A DNA stretch of 43,661 nt from a virus: IMG/VR virus record IMGVR_UViG_3300040801_001816, positions 1 to 43,661 of that record, one strand, 5' to 3'. The notes below the pieces were generated by a model. That model had not been told where the DNA came from. It searched no databases and saw only the letters and a list, made by a program, of their open reading frames with translations. Below are positions 7,245 to 14,907 of this stretch, piece after piece (the stretch's first letter is position 1; each line of letters opens with the position of its first letter). The translations under genes and the position numbers were made by a program.

Positions 7245-8833
7245 TGGTCGAGTATAAAAAAAGCGACTTACGCGCTAGCCAAACGTACACCGCCCTTTTT
7301 ATGGTTAGAACCCCCCGCTGTGGCGTTTTTAATGACATGGGCAGCGGCAAAACTATCTCAGCGCTAACCGCGCTAGAAATCGAGTTTAGGAGAGGCCTTA
7401 TAAAAAAGGCCCTAGTTGTCGCGCCTTTGGAAGTGTCTAAAAACACTTGGCCCCAGGAGGTGCCCTTATGGGAGCATGTAAGCGACCTTAGTTTTAAGTT
7501 TATAAGGGGCGCCCCCGCTAAAAGAGCCGAGCTTTTAAAAGGTGGCGAGCGGGTGCATATCCTAAACCAGGAAAACTTTGTTTGGCTGGTTGAGCGGGCC
7601 TACAAAAATTGGCCCTATGATAGAGTCATATTTGACGATACCCAAGGTTTTAAAACAAGCGAGAGAGTCACCAAACCAAAAAGTACTATCTGCATACTGA
7701 GCGATACTTGCCCTATATACGCTAACGCCTATGAAGGGGTGTGCGAGTTTAAGTCTAGCTGCACAGACTACCGACCCGACGTAGACGCGGTGTCGTGCGC
7801 TAATCCTTGCTCGCTGTTTAGGCAGGTAAAACGCGCCTCAAAAGCCTGCGAAGTGGTTTGTAATGACTTTACCCCAAAACCTGCCCGGTATACCCGATTT
7901 GGCGCTTTGCTAGCGGTGTCCGGTAAAATAAAAAAGTTAGCTGTGCTCACAGGAACCCCTAGTAGCAAAGAGCTTTTAGACTTGTGGCCCCTCGTGTACG
8001 TGCTCGATGGGGGCAAAAGGCTGAGCCCATCTTACAATAAGTATAAGCAAACATATTTTAATAAGTCCCATAATGGGTACAACTGGGATTTAAGGGAGGG
8101 GTCAAAGCAAAAGATCTTTAAGCGAATTAGCGATATATGCATATCTATTGACAGCGAGGCTGAGCTACCCAGGCGCCACGATATTGAGGTAAAGCTCAAA
8201 ATGCCCCCCGATATTGAAAAGATGTATGACCGTTTTGCTAAGGAGTATTACCTGAGCCTAACTAAGGGGGACGTGCTGGCGGTTAACCGTGGCGTGCTTG
8301 AGGGCAAGCTTTTACAAGTGTGCGAGGGGGCCGTGTATCTGTCACACGATCCAGGAGACCGCCGAGAGTGGGAACCCTTGCACGACGTCAAACTAAACGC
8401 CCTAGATCCCATCTTGGAAAAGCATAAAAACACCCCCGTAATAATCGCATACAACCATGGGCACGGCCTAGCCCGTTTGAGGGAAAAATACCCGCACGGG
8501 GTGACACTTAAAGACGTAAAAAATGGGGTCGCTATGTGGAATAACGGGGAGATCCCCCTGCTATTTTTACACCCTAAAAGCGGGGGCCATGGGCTTAACT
8601 TGCAAAAAGGGCCTGGCCATGTGCTTATCTGGTTTGGCATAAACTGGTCTTTGGACGATAATAGGCAACTCAATAAAAGGTTGTGGCGACCCGGCCAGAA
8701 AAACGCGGTGTACATATACCATTTAGTCATGGAGGGCAAAGCGGACCGGCGTATCGTGGAGCTTGTTAACAAAAAAGGGGCGACACAAAATGAGCTTATC
8801 GAAGCGGTAAAGCGGGACATTAAAAATAAATAA
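7244..8833 (+). CDS. SNF2-type DNA helicase/translocase with cysteine-rich insertion (529 aa)
   Basis: The superfamily 2 motifs are clear: Walker A DMGSGKT (residues 31-37), motif II IFDDTQGFK (about 129-137), motif III VLTGTP (about 234-239), motif V GGHGLNLQ and motif VI QLNKRLWRPGQ. Motif II reads D-D where most relatives have D-E. Between motifs II and III lies an insertion of about 70 residues with eight cysteines (150, 156, 167, 173, 185, 189, 202, 206), which I do not know from phage SNF2 proteins. It probably binds zinc or an iron-sulfur cluster. The gene pairs with VRR-NUC upstream. Expected role: DNA translocation or remodelling in replication and recombination. Confidence 0.9.
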   Translation: MVEYKKSDLRASQTYTALFMVRTPRCGVFNDMGSGKTISALTALEIEFRRGLIKKALVVAPLEVSKNTWPQEVPLWEHVSDLSFKFIRGAPAKRAELLKGGERVHILNQENFVWLVERAYKNWPYDRVIFDDTQGFKTSERVTKPKSTICILSDTCPIYANAYEGVCEFKSSCTDYRPDVDAVSCANPCSLFRQVKRASKACEVVCNDFTPKPARYTRFGALLAVSGKIKKLAVLTGTPSSKELLDLWPLVYVLDGGKRLSPSYNKYKQTYFNKSHNGYNWDLREGSKQKIFKRISDICISIDSEAELPRRHDIEVKLKMPPDIEKMYDRFAKEYYLSLTKGDVLAVNRGVLEGKLLQVCEGAVYLSHDPGDRREWEPLHDVKLNALDPILEKHKNTPVIIAYNHGHGLARLREKYPHGVTLKDVKNGVAMWNNGEIPLLFLHPKSGGHGLNLQKGPGHVLIWFGINWSLDDNRQLNKRLWRPGQKNAVYIYHLVMEGKADRRIVELVNKKGATQNELIEAVKRDIKNK

Positions 8834-8856
8834 AATAGTGCTTGCTTTATCAGATG

Positions 8857-8879
8857 CAGTGTAGTAGTTTAAACTACAT
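8857..8879. promoter_or_regulatory. Operator-like inverted repeat GTGTAGT-N7-ACTACAT
   Basis: The arms at 8859-8865 and 8873-8879 match in 6 of 7 positions. They surround a perfect inner palindrome GTAGTTT/AAACTAC that ends at the ATG at 8878. This 23-base element agrees in 18 positions with the operator over the promoter at 33,559-33,588. A weak promoter with the same geometry (TTGCTT at 8842, 17 bases, TAGTTT) can be drawn on the plus strand. Confidence 0.55.
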
Positions 8880-9117
8880 GCCTATTAAAAAATTGAATGA
8901 GATACCAAGCGATATTTTAAGCGCTTTAATTCGCAGAGCCCATAAACTGTACGGACCTAGCTACCCCGTGAAGGGTAGTTATCTAAAGGCGCTGTCCATC
9001 CCTAAAAAAGGGGTGTACCGGTTTAGGTTTAGGTCCGTGTTTACTAAGGGGGTTAAGACTATCGAAATAAATACAAAAAGAGGTCCCAACATTGGAAACG
9101 TTACCGAGATCGATTAG
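8878..9117 (+). CDS. Hypothetical protein (79 aa; start uncertain)
   Basis: I do not recognise a family. The short protein is basic (PIKKLNEIPSDILSALIRRAHK, then KGVYRFRFRSVFTKGVKTIEINTK). A helix followed by a beta hairpin suggests nucleic-acid binding. No ribosome-binding site precedes any candidate start. The TTG at 8842 or the ATG at 8854 would add 12 or 8 residues that read through the operator-like palindrome. If the palindrome is an operator, the ATG at 8878 and leaderless or coupled translation are more likely. It overlaps the next gene. Confidence 0.6.
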   Translation: MPIKKLNEIPSDILSALIRRAHKLYGPSYPVKGSYLKALSIPKKGVYRFRFRSVFTKGVKTIEINTKRGPNIGNVTEID

Positions 9118-9406
9118 GCTGCCGTCCGTCGTATGGCGCAAGCTAAGCACGGTCGCTGACGACGCGGGGCTAACTAAAGCGGGGCTATTGCGCCGGTTAA
9201 TAGTAGAGTGCCCTTTCGAGCTGTCTAAGCCAGGGACCCCCGAAAAAGTTTTTAGCATTAAGTACCGAGGAGGGGCGGGCCATATTGCGTTTAGGACTAT
9301 TAGCGCGTTTACTGCGGCGGAAGCGATTGTGAAAGCGCGCGCTCTTGGGGTTAGGGACCAAAAAATAATAAGCGTAACTTTGGTAGAAAGTGAGGGGTTA
9401 ACATGA
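9092..9406 (+). CDS. Ribbon-helix-helix putative regulator (104 aa)
   Basis: The start is the TTG at 9092, seven bases after a GAGGT ribosome-binding site. Residues 5-40 (RSIRLPSVVWRKLSTVADD, then LTKAGLLRRLIVE) fit a ribbon-helix-helix DNA-binding domain: one strand, a first helix, a turn and a second helix. The remaining ~60 residues (KVFSIKYRGGAGHIAFRTISAFTAAEAIVKARAL) form a separate alpha/beta module, possibly for oligomerisation or ligand binding. It overlaps both neighbours and is a candidate transcriptional regulator of the phage. Confidence 0.72.
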   Translation: METLPRSIRLPSVVWRKLSTVADDAGLTKAGLLRRLIVECPFELSKPGTPEKVFSIKYRGGAGHIAFRTISAFTAAEAIVKARALGVRDQKIISVTLVESEGLT

Positions 9407-9702
9407 CCACAGGTCTAGGCAACGATGATATTTCGGAAATGGGCTTTTATTGCAAGAAGCTGAAAAGCAAAATACCCCTACACGCCCTGCACACCCTATA
9501 TAGCAGCAACCCTAAAAACGCTACGGCCTCGCTTAGGGACCTATACAAGAAAAAATTTCCGAGGGGCCTTAGCTATGAAGAGCATTTAACAAACCCTAAT
9601 TGCGCGAATTGCGTCCGGCTCAACACTAAAAGGGTTCTAAGGTTTTGCTCGGGGCACCCAAGGCAAAAGGCTATCTGTTTCAAATTTATACCAAAAACTT
9701 AG
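9403..9702 (+). CDS. Hypothetical cysteine-containing protein (99 aa)
   Basis: Unrecognised. It starts ATGA-coupled to the RHH gene. The C-terminal part has a possible zinc site: NCANCVRLN, then FCSGH and ICF (C-x2-C...C...C). The N-terminal half is helical with many lysines. It may bind nucleic acid. Confidence 0.7.
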   Translation: MTTGLGNDDISEMGFYCKKLKSKIPLHALHTLYSSNPKNATASLRDLYKKKFPRGLSYEEHLTNPNCANCVRLNTKRVLRFCSGHPRQKAICFKFIPKT

Positions 9703-9714
9703 AAAGGTTCTCTT

Positions 9715-10245
9715 ATGGATAACAACACAATCTCCTCGCCCGAAGAAAAAGGGCCCGTTAAATTAGTATCGCTGGTTTGCTTGATACCCACCGACAAAAG
9801 CACCCCGCTTTTCGTGGTTAACAACTTCGAGGTCCCCCTGATCGAGGAAATAATGTTTCGCGGGGATACCCAACTAAAAAAAAGTGATTTAGGGGCCATA
9901 AAAGACCAGAGCCCCACACCCTTAAACCCCGTTTTTAGTATCACGGGTTACGCTCAAAAAGTCGAAGGGTATAAAAACGCTCTAAGAGCCTTTTTGTGTA
10001 GCGATCAGTTTCAGGGCGCCGTCGCTACCCTACGCGAAAAGTTTACCCCTGAAGGGGTTGAAAAGCAGAAAAAAGAGGCTTTTAAACATTTTGAAAAAGA
10101 GGCGGTAAAAGTAAGGCAGCGTTTAATCCAAATTAAAAAAGCGGCGTTTGCTAAAGACGCCGTAACTGAAGATATTACGGGCCTTAGCGAGGAGGAAGCC
10201 GCAAAGGTGTTAAAAAACTTTGGGCCTAAAAAGGGGGCGCAATGA
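9715..10245 (+). CDS. Hypothetical protein (176 aa)
   Basis: Unrecognised. The ATG follows AAAGGT. The N-terminal half is beta-rich (VKLVSLVCLIPTDKSTPLFV). The C-terminal half, from about residue 85, is strongly helical and charged (EKQKKEAFKHFEKEAVKVRQ), probably coiled coil. The stop overlaps the next start in an ATGATG, preceded by a GGGGGCGC variant of the junction motif. Confidence 0.75.
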   Translation: MDNNTISSPEEKGPVKLVSLVCLIPTDKSTPLFVVNNFEVPLIEEIMFRGDTQLKKSDLGAIKDQSPTPLNPVFSITGYAQKVEGYKNALRAFLCSDQFQGAVATLREKFTPEGVEKQKKEAFKHFEKEAVKVRQRLIQIKKAAFAKDAVTEDITGLSEEEAAKVLKNFGPKKGAQ

Positions 10246-10442
10246 TGGACACCTTAAAAATTGGGGGCGAGTACGCCGTAAAAACCCCCTCGGGTAAAAT
10301 TTTTGATTACGCCAAGCTTGTAAGTCGCAGGGGGGCCTCATTAGTGTTTGAGGTGCCCGTGATAGTGGACGGCGTAAAACAGATCACAAGGCAGCGGGTA
10401 CCGGGTGGGAGTTTTCTAAAAAAGTTAGGGGGCGCGCTATGA
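10242..10442 (+). CDS. Hypothetical small protein (66 aa)
   Basis: Unrecognised. The short protein is predicted all-beta (LKIGGEYAVKTPSG, ASLVFEVPVIVDG, TRQRVPGG) and could be an SH3-like or OB-like module. It overlaps both neighbours by 4 bases. The C-terminus GGAL arises from the recurrent GGGCGCGCTATGA junction. Confidence 0.7.
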   Translation: MMDTLKIGGEYAVKTPSGKIFDYAKLVSRRGASLVFEVPVIVDGVKQITRQRVPGGSFLKKLGGAL

Positions 10443-10993
10443 AACTGTGCGATAAATTTAACAAAATATACGAGCTAAAGGGCTTTTGTTTGCTAGCGTT
10501 AAAGTCAGTCGACGAATACATAGAGTTTATGGAGGGCACATATCCCGAGGTCGTCTTACGTAAGATGTGGGGGCGCTTTGGCGCTGAAACTTGTGTATCT
10601 GTTATAAACGACACCGTTGAGGGGTGTCTATCGCGTATACTAAAACCAAGGGGGTTCTATCCTCCAGAGGCCCCCACGGTATCCATTGACTTTGTTAAAA
10701 ATTTCCCTCTCGATATTTTACCTAAATATACAAGGGGGGACCGCGTTTTAGTCAAAAAAGAAAATAGGGGGTACTTAAAGGGTATCGTTTACGGCGCTAA
10801 AGCGGATAAATCTTTGCTTGGGTGGCAATACTCTATAAAACTGCCGGGGAACCCTGGGGCCTTTAAGAGCTACGAGGTCGACCTACTCATCGACGCGGAC
10901 CACCCCGCGAGCCAACCCCCCGAGGATTTTGTAAATAACGGAAGGGCGAAAATACGTGAACCGCTTAAGCCTAAAAAATCTAAAACGCGCTAG
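10439..10993 (+). CDS. Hypothetical protein with SH3-like segment (184 aa)
   Basis: Unrecognised; it is the last gene of the rightward operon. Residues about 97-150 (RGDRVLVKKENRGYLKGIVYG, then WQYSIKLPG and SYEVDLLI) have the strand pattern of a KOW/SH3-like barrel. The C-terminal tail is rich in lysine and arginine (KIREPLKPKKSKTR), which suits nucleic-acid contact. The gene is followed by about 110 bases and two terminator hairpins. Confidence 0.75.
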   Translation: MKLCDKFNKIYELKGFCLLALKSVDEYIEFMEGTYPEVVLRKMWGRFGAETCVSVINDTVEGCLSRILKPRGFYPPEAPTVSIDFVKNFPLDILPKYTRGDRVLVKKENRGYLKGIVYGAKADKSLLGWQYSIKLPGNPGAFKSYEVDLLIDADHPASQPPEDFVNNGRAKIREPLKPKKSKTR

Positions 10994-11083
10994 TCGGGTA
11001 TGCCTAAAACGCGCGGCCTTTAAGGTACGGTTTTGGGTGTACTCCTTAAAATCGGTTATAAAAAGATAAAAAAATAAAAAAGA

Positions 11084-11097
11084 CCCCCATATGGGGG
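11084..11097 (-). terminator. Terminator hairpin for the leftward late operon
   Basis: CCCCCATATGGGGG is a perfect palindrome. In the minus direction it reads CCCCCATATGGGGG-TC followed by T6 and a further T-rich run (11,063-11,082). It lies about 55 bases after the last late gene. Confidence 0.7.
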
Positions 11098-11103
11098 CCT
11101 TAT

Positions 11104-11143
11104 AGCGGGGAGGAAAGCGACCACACGGCGCCCCGCTTTTTTT
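11104..11143 (+). terminator. Terminator of the rightward replication operon
   Basis: The stem AGCGGGG/CCCCGCT encloses a 20-base loop and is followed directly by seven T residues. Together with the adjacent leftward hairpin it separates the converging operons. Confidence 0.8.
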
Positions 11144-11152
11144 AGTAATTAG

Positions 11153-11515
11153 CTAGCTTTTTTGATCGTGCACCTGCCTTGCGGCTTTGCAGTACTCGTG
11201 AGATACATACTCTTTTTTGACCTCCGATATAACGCCCTCTAGGGCCTCCCTGTGCTTTTCTATGCGCTCGTGCACTCGTCTAATAGACTCGTCATTAGAC
11301 AGCCGCTCGGCGTCTTTAGCTTGTATGATTTCTAACGCCTTACACATATTGGTCGAATGCTTTAGTGTATGGGTTTCTAAGTTATCTATCTTTTTATGTG
11401 CTTCTTTGATTTTTTCCTTATTGTTAACGATGTTATGGTACACCGAAAACGAGAAGCCTACGACTAATAGAACCGTTTCCGAGTTCTCCAGTACCAATTT
11501 TATAAAACCCTCCAC
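11153..11515 (-). CDS. Membrane-anchored coiled-coil protein, possible holin or spanin-like (120 aa)
   Basis: The GTG start follows AAAGGG. Residues about 10-28 (NSETVLLVVGFSFSVYHNI) form one transmembrane segment close to the N-terminus. The next ~85 residues are charged and helical with heptad-like spacing (KEKIKEAHKKIDNLETHT, RRVHERIEKHREALEG). One N-terminal membrane anchor with a long coiled coil is typical of inner-membrane spanins and some small holins. Its place as the last late gene, behind the tail fibre, also fits a lysis role. No lipobox partner gene is visible. Confidence 0.6.
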   Translation of the reverse strand: MEGFIKLVLENSETVLLVVGFSFSVYHNIVNNKEKIKEAHKKIDNLETHTLKHSTNMCKALEIIQAKDAERLSNDESIRRVHERIEKHREALEGVISEVKKEYVSHEYCKAARQVHDQKS

Positions 11516-11528
11516 AGTTTGCCCTTTC

Positions 11529-14276
11529 TTACAAAAATTCTAGTTCTACGGATAAAACATATACGTCACTTGCTAAGTTAGACGCGACTCCGGTGTCACG
11601 TGTGAGTCTTAGATCTAGGTACCCATCAAAGTTTTGGGTTATCAGCGCGTCCGCTTCTACCGGCAGGGACCAGGTGGTTTGCCTTAAGAACCCAGCGTTA
11701 AAACTTGGTAAGCTATCGGTTATATCTACCTCGGAGAACGAACTGGCTTCGACATCGGCGCCCACGCTTAAAGGCCTGTGGCCCAGTGTGAAACCTACCG
11801 TAGCGGCGGACCCAACAGTTGTGTCATTTATGTAGTTAACGCGGAACCTAAACTTTTTGTGCGTCCATTTAAAGGGTACTTTTAACGCCATGAAAAACGA
11901 GTCTGTGGACGCCGAGGTAAAAAGTAACCCAGAAAAGCGCCTCCGTGTGGCCGCCACCGTCCCTACATCTACCCTAGAGGACTCTTGGTTTGTGTTGCCA
12001 GACCAGCCAACCCAATCAATAGCGTTAAGCTCCCTAACAGGCTCACGGCCATAAAAAGGGGCCACACTGCCATCGGGGTGGCGTATGCTTAACCGGTTTT
12101 TGTCGTCTTCGTCCTGGAATATGTATCCGGGTTTAGCCCCCGATTCATGTTTTGAAAATTGGTTGCCTACTAAAATACCAAAGTCGTCTTTAGTTAACGC
12201 GAGGGCTCGTCTATTTAAAAGGCTAATATCGTCTAGGTCGTCACTGTTTTTAGATATACTAACCGAGTACTCACCCCCGACCATATCAGTTTTTATAGGG
12301 GAGCCTTTAACGGTAGCGGCGTCGTGCTCTAAGTAGTATAGCTCCGTAGTTGGCGCGGGGCTGCCTGTGTTTAAATCTGCGAGTGGGAAATAAAACTCGT
12401 TCCGCGCTTGGTAGCATACCACTTGCCCCGTGCTGAGGTTAGACCCACTCGGGGGGCTTTCTGCGGGGCTGTCCCAGGTTTCGCCCCCATCGCGCGAAAT
12501 AGCGTAGAAGGACAGGGACATCGAAAGTATGGTACCGTCAAGGCTCTTCGCTAGCCCCCTGTACGCCGAGTCTGTTTTTTTAGTCCAAGTCGCGCCCCCG
12601 TCGACGCTTTTGTAAATGCCTCTGGTACTAGACCCTGTATCGGGGGTTGATAATAAGAGTATATGCTGGCCATCGTGGTACGTTTCGAGCATATGCCTCG
12701 CTCTTTCGATCCCTGCTATGCTTACAGTCGTAAATGTGGCCCCTTTATCCGAGCTTTTGCGAATATTGTTGACACCATAACCCACAAAAATATCGCCCGT
12801 TTCTGAGTTCTCAAGTACCTCGTAATACCCCTTATAGTTGGCGGTGCCTATAACGTAGTTGGTGCCCGCAACAAAATTGTAATCCCCCACTCCTGGGGTA
12901 TAATGCGCCCTAAAATTGCTGCCGTCCGCAGTTATTAATACAAGGCTGCCATCTAATAAAACGGTTAGGCCCTTTACGTATAGGTCGGTCGTTATTTCCT
13001 CCACGGGAGACCAGGTTAGCCCGTCGTCCAAGGACCTGTAGACTTTTATGTACGCGGGGGCGCCGCCCTCGTGGTGGGCCGCCGCGAAAAAAGCGTTGGT
13101 TATGGGGTCGTATGCGACCGCGACCACCGACCTATCGTCGGTAAAAGAGGGGACGGCGTCAATACTAACAACACTAGACGACTCGTTTTCCGCGTCATAC
13201 CGCACAACTTGAGCGCCTGCGGTGTTTAACTCGGAGGCGCCTATCAGTATAACCCCCGTTTTTTGGTTTATGGCTACGCTCTTGCGGAGTTGCGTACTCG
13301 CGGCCCCCGTTTCGACCGCCGCATCTATACCTAATAGCGGCTGTATTACCCTACCGCCGCTTAAAAATGAGTCTCTGGGGCCGTGTGAGTTATAAGAGTC
13401 CCCCGTGTTATTGTATGCATGTAAATGCGTTGAGTAGGACCCGTGCCGCGTTAAATAAAACCACCTTGGATTAAAAGCCCCAAAAGCGGCGTCAACTTCC
13501 CCGCCAAAGCCAACAGCGTTGGCAAATTCCCAATGGCCGTTTTGCCGGTTCATGCGCGCAGAGTTTATTAGAGACGACGCTGCGTAACGGGCAAAGTCTA
13601 TAGTGTTGGTGTCGTCGTTAAAAAATATGGCGCTAGGGTAAGACGTGCCCCCTGAAGCGTCTAGCCCTGAGTCCGATATATACAAACCATAGAATAACCC
13701 TGAGCCCGTCGTAAAAGGGGCCGTGCCCGATACACTTTTTTCTAGTAAAAAGGTCCTGTTTCCTATCTGAAAATGCGGGACCGCGGGCTCTAGGTCGTCT
13801 TTAAAATTCCCGGCGCTACTGCACACCCCTATACTAGACAGGTAAGGCGCATTAAGGCCTTGCTGAGATACCGTTGTTAGCTCTATCCATGACCCTGAGT
13901 TGTATGCTAAAAAGGCTCGCCAGGTACCCGCTAGCATACTGGGGACCCCAGAAACAGAAAAAGGGGAGTTAATCGCCCTAGCTAGACCGACCCCTATATT
14001 GTGCAATGTGAGGGTTTTACCATCGGGCAGCGCGTTAGAGAAAGTAATGTCTTGAGATCCGCTTGGGGTGTCCGCAAATATCTTTAGATTACCCCCATAC
14101 TCAGCAAGGTCAACCGTTGCGGGGAAGGTGTCTATTTCTAGTATAGTTTCGGTTATGTGCCGCAACTCTACTTTTTTATTAGAACCTATCCCCACCCCGT
14201 CCGATACATGCGCAAGCGCGTTTTGGGGTGGCTGCGTTAACTCGGGTAATTCTGGTATTGTTAAACCTTTTGCCAT
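11529..14276 (-). CDS. Tail fibre / receptor-binding protein with sialidase-like propeller (915 aa)
   Basis: The N-terminal ~50 residues (GLTIPELPELTQPPQNAL) are the likely baseplate-attachment segment. Four Asp-box (BNR) motifs, SLDDGLTW, SSDKGATF, SVDGGATW and SRDGGETW, lie at about residues 417, 510, 559 and 597. They indicate a beta-propeller as in sialidases and other glycan-binding phage proteins. The last ~150 residues are beta-sandwich-like. Asp boxes are structural, so enzyme activity is not implied. It follows the DUF2612 baseplate gene, where fibres of this phage group sit. Confidence 0.85.
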   Translation of the reverse strand: MAKGLTIPELPELTQPPQNALAHVSDGVGIGSNKKVELRHITETILEIDTFPATVDLAEYGGNLKIFADTPSGSQDITFSNALPDGKTLTLHNIGVGLARAINSPFSVSGVPSMLAGTWRAFLAYNSGSWIELTTVSQQGLNAPYLSSIGVCSSAGNFKDDLEPAVPHFQIGNRTFLLEKSVSGTAPFTTGSGLFYGLYISDSGLDASGGTSYPSAIFFNDDTNTIDFARYAASSLINSARMNRQNGHWEFANAVGFGGEVDAAFGAFNPRWFYLTRHGSYSTHLHAYNNTGDSYNSHGPRDSFLSGGRVIQPLLGIDAAVETGAASTQLRKSVAINQKTGVILIGASELNTAGAQVVRYDAENESSSVVSIDAVPSFTDDRSVVAVAYDPITNAFFAAAHHEGGAPAYIKVYRSLDDGLTWSPVEEITTDLYVKGLTVLLDGSLVLITADGSNFRAHYTPGVGDYNFVAGTNYVIGTANYKGYYEVLENSETGDIFVGYGVNNIRKSSDKGATFTTVSIAGIERARHMLETYHDGQHILLLSTPDTGSSTRGIYKSVDGGATWTKKTDSAYRGLAKSLDGTILSMSLSFYAISRDGGETWDSPAESPPSGSNLSTGQVVCYQARNEFYFPLADLNTGSPAPTTELYYLEHDAATVKGSPIKTDMVGGEYSVSISKNSDDLDDISLLNRRALALTKDDFGILVGNQFSKHESGAKPGYIFQDEDDKNRLSIRHPDGSVAPFYGREPVRELNAIDWVGWSGNTNQESSRVDVGTVAATRRRFSGLLFTSASTDSFFMALKVPFKWTHKKFRFRVNYINDTTVGSAATVGFTLGHRPLSVGADVEASSFSEVDITDSLPSFNAGFLRQTTWSLPVEADALITQNFDGYLDLRLTRDTGVASNLASDVYVLSVELEFL

Positions 14277-14291
14277 GTTTTTTCCATTCTT

Positions 14292-14906
14292 TTATATGAC
14301 TAGTATCGGGGTGCCTTCGTTATCCCCTGGGGTATCGTCGTTTAAAATTATAAATTCGCCCTCTGGTTCGGGTTCGTTAAGCGCTAGCCATTGGCCTACG
14401 TTAACGGCGACACCCGCAGGGGCTATGCTCTCTAAATAGCTTTGCGGCGGGGCCCCAAGGTTAAGCGGGTCCTCTAACAGCACTAAAAAAGCTGCGGGTT
14501 CGGTGTCCGTGACCCATAGGGGACGGATCTCTATCCGCCCCGATTTGACCCCTATAGTCCCGTACCCTAAAACCTTTAAAATAAGTATAATCTGGTTAAC
14601 CGTCCCCGAGAGCTTAACGCCCCCAACGGCTATGATTCGAGCCCTAAATTTCTCGTCGTTCTCGCCCTCGCGGAACACTTGAAACTTATACCCAAGAATA
14701 TCTAATTGCGCCCCTTTGGCGTTTAAAACAGAGAAACCTTTGCCTATCTGGCTTAGAGCGGCTAGCACCTCTTGCCTCGACGCGCTAACCCCCTCAATTA
14801 GGCCTTTTAAGGCGTTAGCGTTACTAAACCGCTCAAGTACTTTAGGAGCGTACCAGTCTAAAAGGGTAAACCCTTCATCCTCCAGACCTATCGTACTCTT
14901 AGCCAA
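14292..14906 (-). CDS. DUF2612 baseplate/tail protein (204 aa)
   Basis: The segment LLDWYAPKVLERFSNANALK, followed by a helical region and QLDILGYKFQVFREGENDEKFRARI, fits the DUF2612 family. That family holds the place of gpI or tail protein I, linking baseplate J to the fibres. It lies immediately after baseplate J with a 1-base gap. The C-terminal region is proline- and acid-rich (NEPEPEGEFIILNDDTPGDN). Confidence 0.8.
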   Translation of the reverse strand: MAKSTIGLEDEGFTLLDWYAPKVLERFSNANALKGLIEGVSASRQEVLAALSQIGKGFSVLNAKGAQLDILGYKFQVFREGENDEKFRARIIAVGGVKLSGTVNQIILILKVLGYGTIGVKSGRIEIRPLWVTDTEPAAFLVLLEDPLNLGAPPQSYLESIAPAGVAVNVGQWLALNEPEPEGEFIILNDDTPGDNEGTPILVI

Positions 14907-14907
14907 T

